A stretch of DNA of 64,000 bases from Clostridium sp. KNHs205 (lineage in GTDB: Bacteria > Bacillota > Clostridia > Lachnospirales > Lachnospiraceae), in NCBI RefSeq assembly GCF_000702945.1, contig NZ_JNLE01000003.1, forward strand, positions 3,643,501 to 3,707,500, given 5' to 3'. Below the pieces are notes generated by a model. The model ran no database searches. It had not been told where the DNA came from and worked only from the letters and a program-made list of their open reading frames with translations. The position numbers were made by a program, and so were the translations under genes. This document shows positions 36,501-46,000 of this stretch, piece after piece (positions within the stretch are counted from its first letter, which is position 1; each line of letters starts with the position of its first letter).

Positions 36501-37772
36501 CGGAAGAAAAGCAGCGTAATTACTGAAAGTTATAATTATGGATACCAGAAAAAGCCCTTTACCAAAGAAAACCGCAAAGCTCATACCATTCTTGCACCTC
36601 AAATGGCACCAATTCATTTTGAATTGATCAGAGAAGCCGCCCATGCCTCCGGATACCGGATGGAGGTACTTCCGGATAAAGACAATGGAGCCATAGAAGA
36701 AGGACTTCGTTATGTGAATAATGACGCCTGCTATCCGGCAGTGCTCATAATCGGTCAGATAGTCGGAGCATTAAAATCAGGTAAATATGACCTTGATAAC
36801 ACCTCAGTCATAGTCAGTCAGACAGGTGGAGGCTGCAGGGCTACGAATTATATGTCCTTCTTAAAGCTTGGATTAAGACAGGCAGGTTTTGAAAAGGTAC
36901 CTATCATTTCCTTAAACGTAGCCGGTTTGGATGAACAGCCTGGATTCCACCTTTCACCGGTATTTGTGAAAAGAATGATGATGGCAGTAATCTACGGTGA
37001 TTTGTTTATGAGACTGCTTTATGGCACCCGGCCATATGAAATAGATAAAGGAGCTTCGCAGACTGTCTTTGAATTATGGAAAGAAAGAGTTAAGATAAAT
37101 GTCAGAAACAGGAGTAAACTTCAATTTGATCAGAATGTAACTGACATTGTGAAAGCCTTTGAAGCAATTCCGGTAACAGATGCCCGCAAGCCAAAGGTTG
37201 CCATAGTGGGAGAAATACTTGCAAAATATCACCCAATGGCCAACGATGATATTATTAAGACCCTGGAGGAGGGTGGAGCAGAAGTGGTGCTTCCGGATTT
37301 CCTGGACTTCTTTTTCTATTCCCTCTATAATTCCAAATTCAAACACCGTTATCTCAGCGGCAAGAAAACCACGATGAATGCCTGTAGTCTTGGAATTCAA
37401 TATATATCCTATTACCGCAAGACTATTGTAAAAGAACTGAAAAAAAGCAGCCGTTTCCTGCCGCCGTCCTCCATTCAGGAGTTAGCAGGAAAGGCTGAGG
37501 AGTTTCTCTCCCTTGGTAACCAGACAGGGGAAGGGTGGCTGATAACCGCAGAGATGATACACAACCTGGAAAATGGAGTGCCCAATATTCTCTGTGTCCA
37601 GCCCCTTGCCTGCCTGCCAAACCATATTACCGGGAGAGGCATGTTTAAGGTATTAAAAGAGAAGTATCCGTCGGCAAATATTATGCCTATCGATTATGAT
37701 CCCGGAATTTCACAGGTCAATCAGATTAACAGGGTTAAATTATTACTTTCCGTTGCTTTGCAAACAGATTAA
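33540..37772 (+). CDS. Giant 2-hydroxyacyl-CoA dehydratase activase-like protein (BadF/BcrA + DUF2229)
   Basis: 1410 residues. There are two ASKHA ATPase domains of the BadF/BcrA type (about 10-260, GLDIGSTTIK and Cys128 in NSCAGGTGSF; about 325-590, GIDAGSTTLK and Cys449 in EACSSGCGSF). The Cys residues are the usual ligands of the bridging [4Fe-4S] cluster. A cysteine cluster C610-x2-C613-x3-C617 follows, then a DUF2229 region and a C-terminal HgdB/BcrC-like region. Small activases inject electrons into radical dehydratases; these large multidomain versions are widespread in Clostridia and their substrate is not established. No dehydratase gene is adjacent. Confidence 0.88.
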   Translation: MNRISDYYRIGLDIGSTTIKIAVLDEENRILYKEYKRHLSDLKNTIQSVVSLCRTHMGDIPCKVIITGSGGLSMSRWLSLPFEQEVIACTKAVKTYLPQTDTVIELGGEDAKVTYLKPVTEQRMNNSCAGGTGSFIDQMAALFHTDAAGLNEYAAKAHTIYPIASRCGVFAKTDIQPLLNDGARKEDIAASIFQAVVNQTTTGLSWGKPIKGKIAFLGGPLYFLSELRKRFIETLNPEEVFLPADGLFFPAIGGALLLKEKKFETEEIINLKDLEERLQALKQSKETNTLAPLFTSSEDYEKFLKRHEKCDCKRMPLAEYTGNVYLGIDAGSTTLKAVLIGNGGELLNDYYTKSAGDPVIKTAALLKEIYDQLPLDVTISGGCVTGYGEELIKRAFHLDMSEIETIAHLRGARHFEPKADFILDIGGQDMKCLRLKDGRVDNILLNEACSSGCGSFLESFAQSLNLSISEFASLGLYSKEPVDLGTKCTVFMNSKVKQAQKEGAEVSDLSAGLSYSVIKNALYKVIKLRDEKELGKHIVVQGGTFLNDSVLRCFEAVTGREVLRPKIAGLMGAYGAALLARDTYQAGHRSTLIGKEQLTDFRIQTDNTRCRHCSNNCLLTINHLGQDQVYITGNRCEKGLGKINGTKDRIPNLYAYKYKKLFAYKPLSKESAVRGTLGIPRALNMYESYPFWFTLLSFLGFRVVLSSPSSKEIYQKGMDSIPADSVCYPAKLTHGHIIDLVEKGIDTIFYPSVVYEKKEYEDADNCFNCPIVISYGEVLKNNIEAAKGVTFISPFLNMNDDNQLAKNMYEVLKEEYQIPLKEVKEAVMRGRKEFEAFKEDIRRKGEEAVAYLLKNGKQGIVLCGKPYHVDPEIHHGIPEMIESYGLGVLTEDSISHLVPLRSKLRVVDQWAFNSRLYRAAEALGQIEGLEFVQLNSFGCGLDSVTADQLIEILNSMGKQYTLIKIDEGANLGAARIRIRSLIAASEERKKSSVITESYNYGYQKKPFTKENRKAHTILAPQMAPIHFELIREAAHASGYRMEVLPDKDNGAIEEGLRYVNNDACYPAVLIIGQIVGALKSGKYDLDNTSVIVSQTGGGCRATNYMSFLKLGLRQAGFEKVPIISLNVAGLDEQPGFHLSPVFVKRMMMAVIYGDLFMRLLYGTRPYEIDKGASQTVFELWKERVKINVRNRSKLQFDQNVTDIVKAFEAIPVTDARKPKVAIVGEILAKYHPMANDDIIKTLEEGGAEVVLPDFLDFFFYSLYNSKFKHRYLSGKKTTMNACSLGIQYISYYRKTIVKELKKSSRFLPPSSIQELAGKAEEFLSLGNQTGEGWLITAEMIHNLENGVPNILCVQPLACLPNHITGRGMFKVLKEKYPSANIMPIDYDPGISQVNQINRVKLLLSVALQTD

Positions 37773-38481
37773 GGCTGACTCTTTTTTTTAGAGTCATTAT
37801 AAAGCCGTCAATGTTGTTTCCGCTAACGGTAAAAGGGATATTATCCGGCATTTCTACAACTGTAGATTCATTTGTATCTGCTTTTACTTTGTAGATTTCA
37901 TAGAGATTGTCTTTATCCCGATAGCTTAAAGTCTTATTATTAGAGGAATAATCTTCGATTACTTTCAGATATTCTTCCATGGTAATATCCAGCTCCTCCA
38001 TGATAATTGAATGGGGGTAGCCTACATAACGAAAGTGGCCGGGTTGGTATTCTACACCTGTAACATCCTCTTTGGCTTTCGGATAGCGTTCAATAAATCC
38101 ATGTTTTGAGGCAATATTTCGAAACTCCTTGCAGACTCCTTTCTTTGGAAAACCGGACATCATCGAGGTCTTATTAATAATATTTGCAGACAAGTCAACA
38201 GCAAGACCTGTACTGTGTTCACTATCCTTAATTGGATGAACGGATGCGGTGTTTTCATAACCTTTAACCGGTATGATATCATTGCCGCATTCTAATTCTG
38301 TTAAAAGGTGGGAGAGTTCTTTTGCAGCTACATAATCTAACAGTATATTCTGATTCCAGAAATCGATTCCAACCAGTGCAGTGTCATTGGCTGCATATTT
38401 TTCTTCTATAGGATGCTCCTCATTTACAAGAATGAGATTTCCTTTATGTATATTCTTATTCTCCAGTTTAATTTTCTTCAT
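37735..38481 (-). CDS. VanXY-like M15B peptidase with altered active site
   Basis: 248 residues without signal peptide. Its length plan and motifs fit the VanXY/VanY group: VKGYENTASV, the zinc motif SEHSTGLAVDLS (S-x-H-x3-G-x-A-x-D) and FIERYPKAKEDVTGVEYQPG followed by HFRYVGYPHS. In active members the last motif is EPWHFRYVG; here the catalytic Glu is Gln and the Trp is Gly. A C-terminal extension of about 55 residues is unassigned. It could act on D-Ala-D-Ala substrates in the cytoplasm or be a non-catalytic binder. Its 3' end overlaps the activase-like gene by 38 bp, convergently. Confidence 0.78.
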   Translation of the reverse strand: MKKIKLENKNIHKGNLILVNEEHPIEEKYAANDTALVGIDFWNQNILLDYVAAKELSHLLTELECGNDIIPVKGYENTASVHPIKDSEHSTGLAVDLSANIINKTSMMSGFPKKGVCKEFRNIASKHGFIERYPKAKEDVTGVEYQPGHFRYVGYPHSIIMEELDITMEEYLKVIEDYSSNNKTLSYRDKDNLYEIYKVKADTNESTVVEMPDNIPFTVSGNNIDGFIMTLKKRVSLNLFAKQRKVII

Positions 38482-38499
38482 AATATAACCTCTTTCGCG

Positions 38500-38563
38500 A
38501 ATATGAAATCTTCGATTTGATATTCCTGAATCAGTAGTTGAAAACAGTTCCTTGCTCTCAAAC
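38500..38563 (-). promoter_or_regulatory. Hairpin leader of the VanXY-like gene, homologous to the dacF leader
   Basis: On the minus strand AATATCAAAT-CGAAG-ATTTCATATT (38524-38500) is followed by CGCGAAAGAGG and the ATG at 38481. Just upstream, TTTTCAACTACTGATTCAGG matches TTTTCAACTACGTATTCAGT in the dacF leader. An imperfect stem precedes it, as in dacF. Confidence 0.6.
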
Positions 38564-39332
38564 TAACTATCATTTCGCACTTTAACACATCACACAAATA
38601 CAGTAGTTGCTTACTTCTAATACACTGGTTCTCATTACATGCTGCATCTGCTTGCAGATGTGGTACTGACACAAATCAGGGTTTTTAATTATCCTTTCAA
38701 TAATTTACATTACTCCATCTGTGCTATAATGCTCACATATAAATATAAAACAAATATAGATATGAATGGAATACAGACAGTGATAACTAATATGTAAGAT
38801 AGCCCTATATTTATTTTTGCATATATAAATTGAATGTCAGCTTCTCTGCTTCCTAATAAAAAGAAATAAACCTAATACATCTTAATTTACTCAAGCAAGG
38901 ATAAAGCTCCATACAACTTATGCTCCTATTATAGCAGATGGATATGCCCACGTGTTTTAAAGAGCTCTTATGAAACCTTAAGATTCTCTTATGAAATTAT
39001 TAGGTATACCTTGAATTATGTTTTTGGTGCAATTATATGGATTAAAATGGTATATACACGGCATATAATCATGGTCAAATATAATAACTTAGCATATTTT
39101 TAAATGATAGAAAGATAATAACCCTATATTTAATAGTATCATCCTTTTTAATGCTATTATTGGTCTTTTATTAAAAAGGTATCAATGAAGTATAACTGTT
39201 ACTTCTGTGGTATAAAAAGTTTTAGCTTAAGAATATGAGTATATCCTCTTTGAAATGTGACCATTTATGTGATCATTTCTTAACTCACCATGCATTTCTT
39301 AGATGCAGTTATATAAAACAGAAATTAATTAA
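38564..39332. other. Long AT-rich intergenic stretch without recognised genes
   Basis: About 770 bp. A short stem CATCTGC/GCAGATG lies at about 38645-38660 and a weak dyad near 39256-39281. No protein-coding frame with a ribosome site and family similarity, and no tRNA, was seen. Confidence 0.5.
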
Positions 39333-39361
39333 TTGCAAATCAATAACCCTTGGCATATAAT
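39333..39361 (+). promoter_or_regulatory. Promoter for the asparaginase gene
   Basis: TTGCAA (39333-39338), 17-bp spacer, TATAAT (39356-39361), 50 bp before the TTG start. Confidence 0.6.
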
Positions 39362-39410
39362 ACATTTTAAGTATTGAGTTATTAAATAAAGCAGAAGCGA
39401 GGGAAAGACC

Positions 39411-40448
39411 TTGAAAAGGGTACTTGTTCTAACAACAGGCGGAACCATATTAAGTTTTATGACAGCGGGGGGATTAAGCCCAAGCAGGGAAGATGTATCA
39501 GGACTTCTCTATGAAAAATTATTAAAGTTATCAGGTGAATATATCATAGACATTGAAGCAGTCTTTTATAAGGACAGCAGCAATATTGTGCCGGAGGACT
39601 GGTACATTGTGAAGGATTCCATAAAGAAAAGCATCGATAAGTATGACGGTATCGTAATACTGCATGGAACAGATACCATGTCTTACAGTGCTGCAATGCT
39701 TTCCTATTTATTTGCCGGAGTGGGTAAACCTATTGTACTGACCGGTTCCCAGATTCCATTATCTTATAAGGATAGTGATGGCGGCAAGAATCTCAGGGAT
39801 GCGGTTATAGTAGCCGGTGATGATAGATTAAAAGGTGTAGTTGTAGTATTCCATGACAAAGTGATAAATGGGACAAGAGCTTACAAGAGAAGTTCCCTCA
39901 ATAGAGATGCCTACATCAGCTGTAATTATCCATATGTTGGAATAATAAAGGATAATAAATTATTTATTACCCATGAATACACGGTGATGAAGGAAGCTGA
40001 GAAAATTGAAGATATAATAATACCGGACCGAAGGAATAAGCAAATCCCTAAAATATTTGTTCTGAAAATGGTTCCGGGGATTGATTCTTCACTAATAGAT
40101 TATATCATGCAGGGCGGATACCAGGGGGTTATTATTGAAGGCTATGGTCTTGGAGGTATGCCTGTAGACAATAAGGACTTGATGGCTAAGATCGATCAGC
40201 TCGTCAGCAAGAAAATACCTGTAATCATGGCTACCCAGTGTGTTTACGACGGTGTTAATCTGGATACCTATGAGGTAGGTATGACAGCTAAGAAAAATGG
40301 TATCCTATCAGCCTTTGATATGACTACAGAAGCTGTTTATACAAAGCTTATGTGGGCTATTGGCTGTACGGATAATTATGAGGAACTGGTCAAATTGTTA
40401 CAGGCTAATCTATGCGGAGAACTGGCTGTCAGATATCATTCGGAATAA
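39411..40448 (+). CDS. ansA: L-asparaginase (type I, cytoplasmic)
   Basis: 345 residues from a TTG start with GCGAGGGAAAG upstream. The N-terminal TTGGTI contains the nucleophilic Thr; ILHGTDTMSYSAAML carries the second Thr-Asp pair; VLTGSQIPLSYKDSDGG and NGTRAYKRSS are family blocks. The C-terminal domain has IIEGYGLGGMP. No signal peptide, so it hydrolyses asparagine to aspartate and ammonia in the cytoplasm. The next gene starts 13 bp later, suggesting a two-gene operon. Confidence 0.92.
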   Translation: MKRVLVLTTGGTILSFMTAGGLSPSREDVSGLLYEKLLKLSGEYIIDIEAVFYKDSSNIVPEDWYIVKDSIKKSIDKYDGIVILHGTDTMSYSAAMLSYLFAGVGKPIVLTGSQIPLSYKDSDGGKNLRDAVIVAGDDRLKGVVVVFHDKVINGTRAYKRSSLNRDAYISCNYPYVGIIKDNKLFITHEYTVMKEAEKIEDIIIPDRRNKQIPKIFVLKMVPGIDSSLIDYIMQGGYQGVIIEGYGLGGMPVDNKDLMAKIDQLVSKKIPVIMATQCVYDGVNLDTYEVGMTAKKNGILSAFDMTTEAVYTKLMWAIGCTDNYEELVKLLQANLCGELAVRYHSE

Positions 40449-40461
40449 GAGGAGGTAAGGG

Positions 40462-40803
40462 ATGCTAATTAAGAGTATATATATAGTATTTGTTACAATA
40501 TACAGTCTTTTGCTGATATTTGCTTCCTTAAAAAGTTCCGGGGATAAGGGGGCAAGTGTAACCAAGGAAAAAATACTAATGATAACAGGAGGTATATTAA
40601 CCCTTCTGTCATCCCTGGCAATTCTTAAGTTGTTCTTACCTTATGTAATCCTTTTAAGTTTAGGACTTATATTAATACATATAGCCTCCATATTAAATGG
40701 CTACAAACTCCACGGGAAACTTAATTTATCTCATCATATGGTTAAATTTATTATATCTGCGGTAATAATTTTCTTATTTTGCTTTATCAATTTATCAAAA
40801 TAA
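40462..40803 (+). CDS. Small membrane protein of unknown function
   Basis: 113 residues with GAGGAGG before the ATG. Four hydrophobic segments are visible (about 4-22, 38-56, 59-78, 92-110) separated by short Lys-rich loops. I do not recognise a family. Close spacing after the asparaginase gene suggests co-transcription, but a transport role is only a guess. Confidence 0.6.
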   Translation: MLIKSIYIVFVTIYSLLLIFASLKSSGDKGASVTKEKILMITGGILTLLSSLAILKLFLPYVILLSLGLILIHIASILNGYKLHGKLNLSHHMVKFIISAVIIFLFCFINLSK

Positions 40804-40907
40804 GAAAGTACTATTTGTGTATTCTTTATCTTTGAACAAACAGTAACAGCCTTGATTTATGGAATTGTCATAGGAATTTTAGATCTGCAGACCGGTTCGC
40901 TTTTGTG

Positions 40908-40935
40908 TTGAATACTGGGGCATGCTTTTTATAAT
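40908..40935 (+). promoter_or_regulatory. Promoter for the second D,D-carboxypeptidase gene
   Basis: TTGAAT (40908-40913), 16-bp spacer, TATAAT (40930-40935). It would give a leader of about 160 nt. Confidence 0.55.
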
Positions 40936-41099
40936 GCATTATCATTTTTATTGAAGTAATAAAACCAAAAACATAAATGCAACATAAAAGAAAGGTCATA
41001 AAAATAATCTCGTCCGGCTTATTTTCTTATAAAATATGGGATATCCTCGAAGTGCATGCAATAGAATAATGATAAGTACATCATAGGATGCTTTCCGAT

Positions 41100-42422
41100 A
41101 TGAAAAATCGTATTATAGGAATTGCTGCAGCGTTTATTGTAATCCTGGTATTTTCTGCAGCACAATATGAAAGCGTATTGCAGCAATTAACGGAAGACAG
41201 GGTTGTTTTAAAGGAAATAAATAATCAAAACAGCAAAAAGAATAAATCAGCAGATGACGGGTTAACTGCTCAGGAAATTGATAAAATCAAGCAGGAAAAT
41301 CAAGGAGAAACGGATAAATCAGAAACGGATTCTGTAACCGAGGAAGAAGGAATAAAGAAGTCCAGTCTCACTGCCAAAGCTGCCGCTCTGGTTGATGCCA
41401 GCAATGGCAGGGTTCTCTATGAAAAGAATGGTTACGAAGAACTTCCCATGGCCAGTACTACAAAAATAATGACCTGTATCATTGCATTAGAGAATGCTAA
41501 TCTTGACGATGTGGTTACTATTTCTAAATATGCTGCCAGTATGCCTGATGTACAATTAAATGCTGTGGCCGGTGAAAAATTTTATCTGAGGGATTTATTA
41601 TATTCTCTGATGCTTGAATCCCACAATGATGTGGCAGTTGCAATTGCAGAACATGTAGGTGGTTCGGTGGAATGTTTTGCAATGATGATGAATGCCAAAG
41701 CGAAAGAATTGGGTTGTGAGCACACAAATTTTGTAACTCCTAACGGGTTAGATGCCGTCGGTCATTATACGACTGCCGTAGAGCTGTCCAGAATTGCCAG
41801 CTATGCCATTGAAAATGAAACCTTCGTTAAGATTATTAATACCCCTTCCTGGCAATTCTCAGAAATAAACAAAGGAAGAGGGTTCTCAGTAAACAATAAA
41901 GACAGGTTCCTAACCATATATAATGGAGCTATTGGCATAAAGACCGGATTTACAGGAAAAGCTGGTTATTGCTTTGTAGGTGCAGTGCAAAGAAACGGGA
42001 AGACCTTTGTCTCTTCCGTATTAGGCTCCGGATGGCCTCCTCATAAAAATTATAAATGGGCAGATACCAAATCCTTAATGGATTATGGCGTAAATAATTA
42101 CGAAATACAGCAGGTATTCTATGCCGATAAGCAATTCGATCCGGTAGCAGTAGTAAAGGGAAAAGAAAAATATGCCAATCTTTATTATGAGGGAGACATT
42201 TCACTTCTCATGAGAGAGGGAGAAAAGGTCAAAATTGATTATACACTGCCAGCACTATTAAAAGCACCAATTATGTGTGACACGGAAGTCGGTACTGCAA
42301 AGTATTATATTGGCGATGATCTGATTGCCGAAATTCCTATACTAACGAAAAATACTGTTGAAGAGATTGATCTTACATATTGTATTGATAAGTTATACAG
42401 CTTATGGCAATGCATAAAATGA
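41100..42422 (+). CDS. D-alanyl-D-alanine carboxypeptidase (second, S11 family)
   Basis: 440 residues from ATG 41100 (AGGAT about 10 bp upstream; ATG 41088 overlaps that site). A membrane segment (about 5-20) acts as signal or anchor; a charged spacer of about 70 residues (Lys/Glu/Asp-rich) follows. The catalytic domain has Ser119-x-x-Lys122 in MASTTKIM, Ser174-His-Asn176 and Lys281-Thr-Gly283. A PBP5 C-terminal domain follows. It trims peptidoglycan stem peptides. It is a paralogue of the gene at 17326, with a different spacer and without the shared hairpin leader. Confidence 0.9.
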   Translation: MKNRIIGIAAAFIVILVFSAAQYESVLQQLTEDRVVLKEINNQNSKKNKSADDGLTAQEIDKIKQENQGETDKSETDSVTEEEGIKKSSLTAKAAALVDASNGRVLYEKNGYEELPMASTTKIMTCIIALENANLDDVVTISKYAASMPDVQLNAVAGEKFYLRDLLYSLMLESHNDVAVAIAEHVGGSVECFAMMMNAKAKELGCEHTNFVTPNGLDAVGHYTTAVELSRIASYAIENETFVKIINTPSWQFSEINKGRGFSVNNKDRFLTIYNGAIGIKTGFTGKAGYCFVGAVQRNGKTFVSSVLGSGWPPHKNYKWADTKSLMDYGVNNYEIQQVFYADKQFDPVAVVKGKEKYANLYYEGDISLLMREGEKVKIDYTLPALLKAPIMCDTEVGTAKYYIGDDLIAEIPILTKNTVEEIDLTYCIDKLYSLWQCIK

Positions 42423-42543
42423 TACTTTTTATTACCATTTTAAAAACTATGTCAAAAATATTTCATTTTTGTGACGAAATTCTGAAACTTTTTCTCCTTT
42501 TGCTTCGTCTAATATACATAGGAAAGCAAAAGGGGGAACTCGT

Positions 42544-42888
42544 GTGAAAAAACAAAAAGACGTTTTTCAACATCCTGATTTGTACGCATGCCAAGATACA
42601 CAGAATGAAGGAATTGCGAAAAGGCAAATCATGGCTCAAAAAGCCTGTAAATATCATACCTTAAAAATAGGCTTTCTATATGCTGTGCTGTCGTTGTTAT
42701 TTTTTGTATGGGAATTATATTATATAGTTATCGGAAGTGAAAAAGTAGGACTTATGCTGATACCATTCGTTGGTTTATTTGTTAGCCTGGCAAGGGGAAT
42801 TACTTTGATGTTAAAGGACAGACAACATGTTCTTGAGAACAGTACAAATAATAATACCATATCAGAATATTGTACGGAATCCTTTTAG
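42544..42888 (+). CDS. Small two-helix membrane protein, unknown
   Basis: 114 residues from GTG with AAGGGGGAAC upstream. An N-terminal charged region (about 1-38) is followed by two membrane segments (about 42-60 and 68-86) and a polar tail rich in Asn/Thr. The layout resembles DUF6442-type small proteins, but I am not certain of the family. Confidence 0.5.
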   Translation: MKKQKDVFQHPDLYACQDTQNEGIAKRQIMAQKACKYHTLKIGFLYAVLSLLFFVWELYYIVIGSEKVGLMLIPFVGLFVSLARGITLMLKDRQHVLENSTNNNTISEYCTESF

Positions 42889-42942
42889 TGGAAAATAAAG
42901 CTCTTTTTTTCGTTTTTTCTTTGGAATTTCAGCGGATAATAC

Positions 42943-42972
42943 TTAACAAAGTATTTTGTTATGTGTTATAAT
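42943..42972 (+). promoter_or_regulatory. Promoter for the SNF2 helicase gene
   Basis: TTAACA (42943-42948), 18-bp spacer, TATAAT (42967-42972), with an extended TGT before the -10; the ATG is at 43011. Confidence 0.65.
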
Positions 42973-43010
42973 ATAGGGATGCAAAGAATGGACAGAAGAA
43001 GGAGTCTGAA

Positions 43011-46000
43011 ATGATACGGTTATCCAGAATGGGAATCAGAAATTTGGCCGCCAGTGAAACGGTATATGCAAGAGGCTTGCAGGACTATAAACAGAACTGC
43101 ATTGTGAACGCGACCTGGTCAGCCCATAAAAATCAATATCGTATTACTGTTAAGGATACCTTTGAATATCAGGTTGTAATCCAGGTTTTCGAGGACGGGT
43201 CCTTTGATAATAAATGTAATTGTCCGGAACACATAAAAGATAACGGGGCTTGCCGCCATGTGGTTGCTGCCCTGTTTTTCGTGCTCAATTATGTGGAACG
43301 TTCCTTAATGGAGGAACCGGAAAGTCCGGAAGAGAAATTAGTATACCAGATACTTGGTTATTTCAATAATCAGGAAGATGCTATAACGAAAGGTGAGACC
43401 TTTCATATCAAGCCGACATTATCAATTCCGAATATTATAAGAAATGATATGAATGCCGCCATGTTATCCCTTCGAGTGGGAAATCATCATTATTACAAAG
43501 TCCAGACAGCAAAGAAATTCCTGTCTGATATGTACAACAAAGAAGCAATTATTATAGGTAAGGAATTTAAGTTCTTACCCGGTGAAAGTAAATTTGACAA
43601 GCAGTCACAGAAGATACTGGATTATATAATGGAAATCTATGAGATACAGGAAGGTATAGACAAGCTGTTCTACTCCAGGCTGTTTTCAAAGACCAATGTC
43701 ATGCTTACAAAAAATATGCTGCTCAGGCTCTTAAACCTTATGGAGGGAATGAAATTTACTCTGGATCTGTACGGAAAGACTTATGAGGATGTAGTATTTA
43801 CCCAGGACAATCCGGTTCTCAATTATGATTTATCCCTGATAGAAGATGGAATTGTTATGGATTATGCGGAAGGCAGCGGTGTTATCCCTGTAATGCAGTC
43901 TGGAGAATTGTTATTTTTTAAGGACTGTCTGTACAAACCAAGTAAGCGTTTCTTAAACAATTATCTTCCCTTTTACAACAACCTTGGTATAAATAAGGAA
44001 CCCTTGATGTTTAAGGGACAGAATAAGAATAAATTCTTAGAGTCTGTTTTGCCTCGAATTACTGAGACCTTGAAATTAAACGTACCAAAAGAAATTAAAG
44101 ACCGTTTTATCGTTGCGGATCTGGAACCTGTTGTTTATTTGGACAGGAATAAGAACAATGTCCATGCGGAGCTTAAATTCCGCTATGGTACCTACGAATT
44201 TAATGCCTTTGACAATGCACCCATAGACAATTTTATTATTGTAAGACAGCCTGCAAAAGAGGAGAACTGCATAGAATTCCTGGAGAAGCTTGGTTTTCAG
44301 CCGAAGCAGCATGGTTTTGTCATGAGAAACGATGATGAAATCTATCAGTTTCTAACCGGCTCCATCAAGGAACTGGCGGAGTTCTGTGAATTATATTATT
44401 CCGAAACTTTCAAAAAGATTGGTATTAAGACTCCAGGTAACATGAAAGCCGGTTTAAGAGTAAGCAATGGCTTGAATCTGCTGGAAATGGATCTGAATTA
44501 CGAGGAAATTCCCGGTGAAGAATTAAAGGACATGTTCCGCTCCTTCCGTTTAAAGAAGAAATATTACCGTTTAAAAGACGGAAGCTTTATCAATCTTGAG
44601 GATGAAAATATCTCCGGTATCTGGGAAATCCTTAATAACCTTGGCGTTGCCGGTGATATGAACGGGGAGACTGTCAATATTCCAAAGAGCTCTGCTATCT
44701 ATCTGAATAATGTTCTGAGTACCAGTAAATATCAGGTAGTTAAATCGGATAGCTTTAATCGTCTGGTAGAAGCGATTATTAATCCCAACAGTATTGAATA
44801 CGAAATACCGAAGGGAATACAAGCCGAGCTTAGGAGTTATCAGGTAATCGGTTATAAATGGCTTAGAACCCTCTCAAACAATCAGCTTGGCGGTATCTTA
44901 GCTGACGATATGGGTCTTGGTAAAACTTTGCAGACCATTGTCTTTATTGCTGCCATTAAAGAAATTGAACCTGAAAAGAAATTCCTTATAGTATGCCCCT
45001 CCTCTTTGACCTATAACTGGCAGGACGAAATAGAGAATTTTGCGCCGATGCTGCGTACTACAGTCGTAACCGGTAATCCGAAGGAAAGACAGGAAATGAT
45101 AGAAAATAATGAAGAGACGGATGTACTTATAACCTCTTATCCCTTAATCCGCAGGGACATTAATTTCTATCAAAAACATTGTTTCCATACAGTATTTATC
45201 GATGAGGCTCAGTATATTAAAAATGCTGATTCCCTTAATGCCAAATCAGTAAAATTACTAGAAGCGGAACACCGTTTTGCTTTAACCGGTACTCCCATAG
45301 AGAATTCCTTGTCAGAGTTGTGGTCAATCTTTGATTTCATAATGCCGGATTATTTATTCCATCATGCAAGATTTGTGAATCAATATGAAAAACCAATAAT
45401 GCGGGAAGAGGAAGGGGTATTAGAGGATTTAAATAAAAGAATCCTTCCCTTTATCCTAAGACGAATGAAAAAGGATGTACTTCTTGAACTGCCGGATAAG
45501 GTAGAGACCAAAATGCTTACGGATATGCTGGATGAGCAGAAAAAAATCTATATGGCATATGTTGAGAATGCTAAAAATGAGATTAATCTGGAAATACAGG
45601 AGAAAGGCCTGCAAAAGAGCAAGCTGAAAATCCTGGCGGCCCTTACCAGGCTGAGACAGATTTGCTGCCATCCCGGCACCTTTATTGAGAATTATTCCGG
45701 AGGCAGCGGTAAACTGGAGCTGCTGATGGAAATTATAACGGACTGTCTGGCCAACGGCCACCGAATTCTGGTATTCTCCCAGTTTACCTCCATGTTATCT
45801 CTCATAGAGAATGAACTTGAGAAAAGTAACATCAAAAGCTTCTACCTGGAAGGTTCAACAAAAGTTAAGGAACGCAATGAATTTGTCAAACGCTTTAATC
45901 AAGGAGAAGGAGAAGTATTCCTGATATCCTTAAAGGCCGGTGGTACGGGGCTTAATTTAACGGGAGCGGATACTGTAATTCATTATGACCCCTGGTGGAA

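Noticed and set aside
38478-38672. 64-codon minus-strand frame upstream of the VanXY-like gene
   Set aside because: It overlaps the conserved hairpin leader and has no similarity to known proteins.
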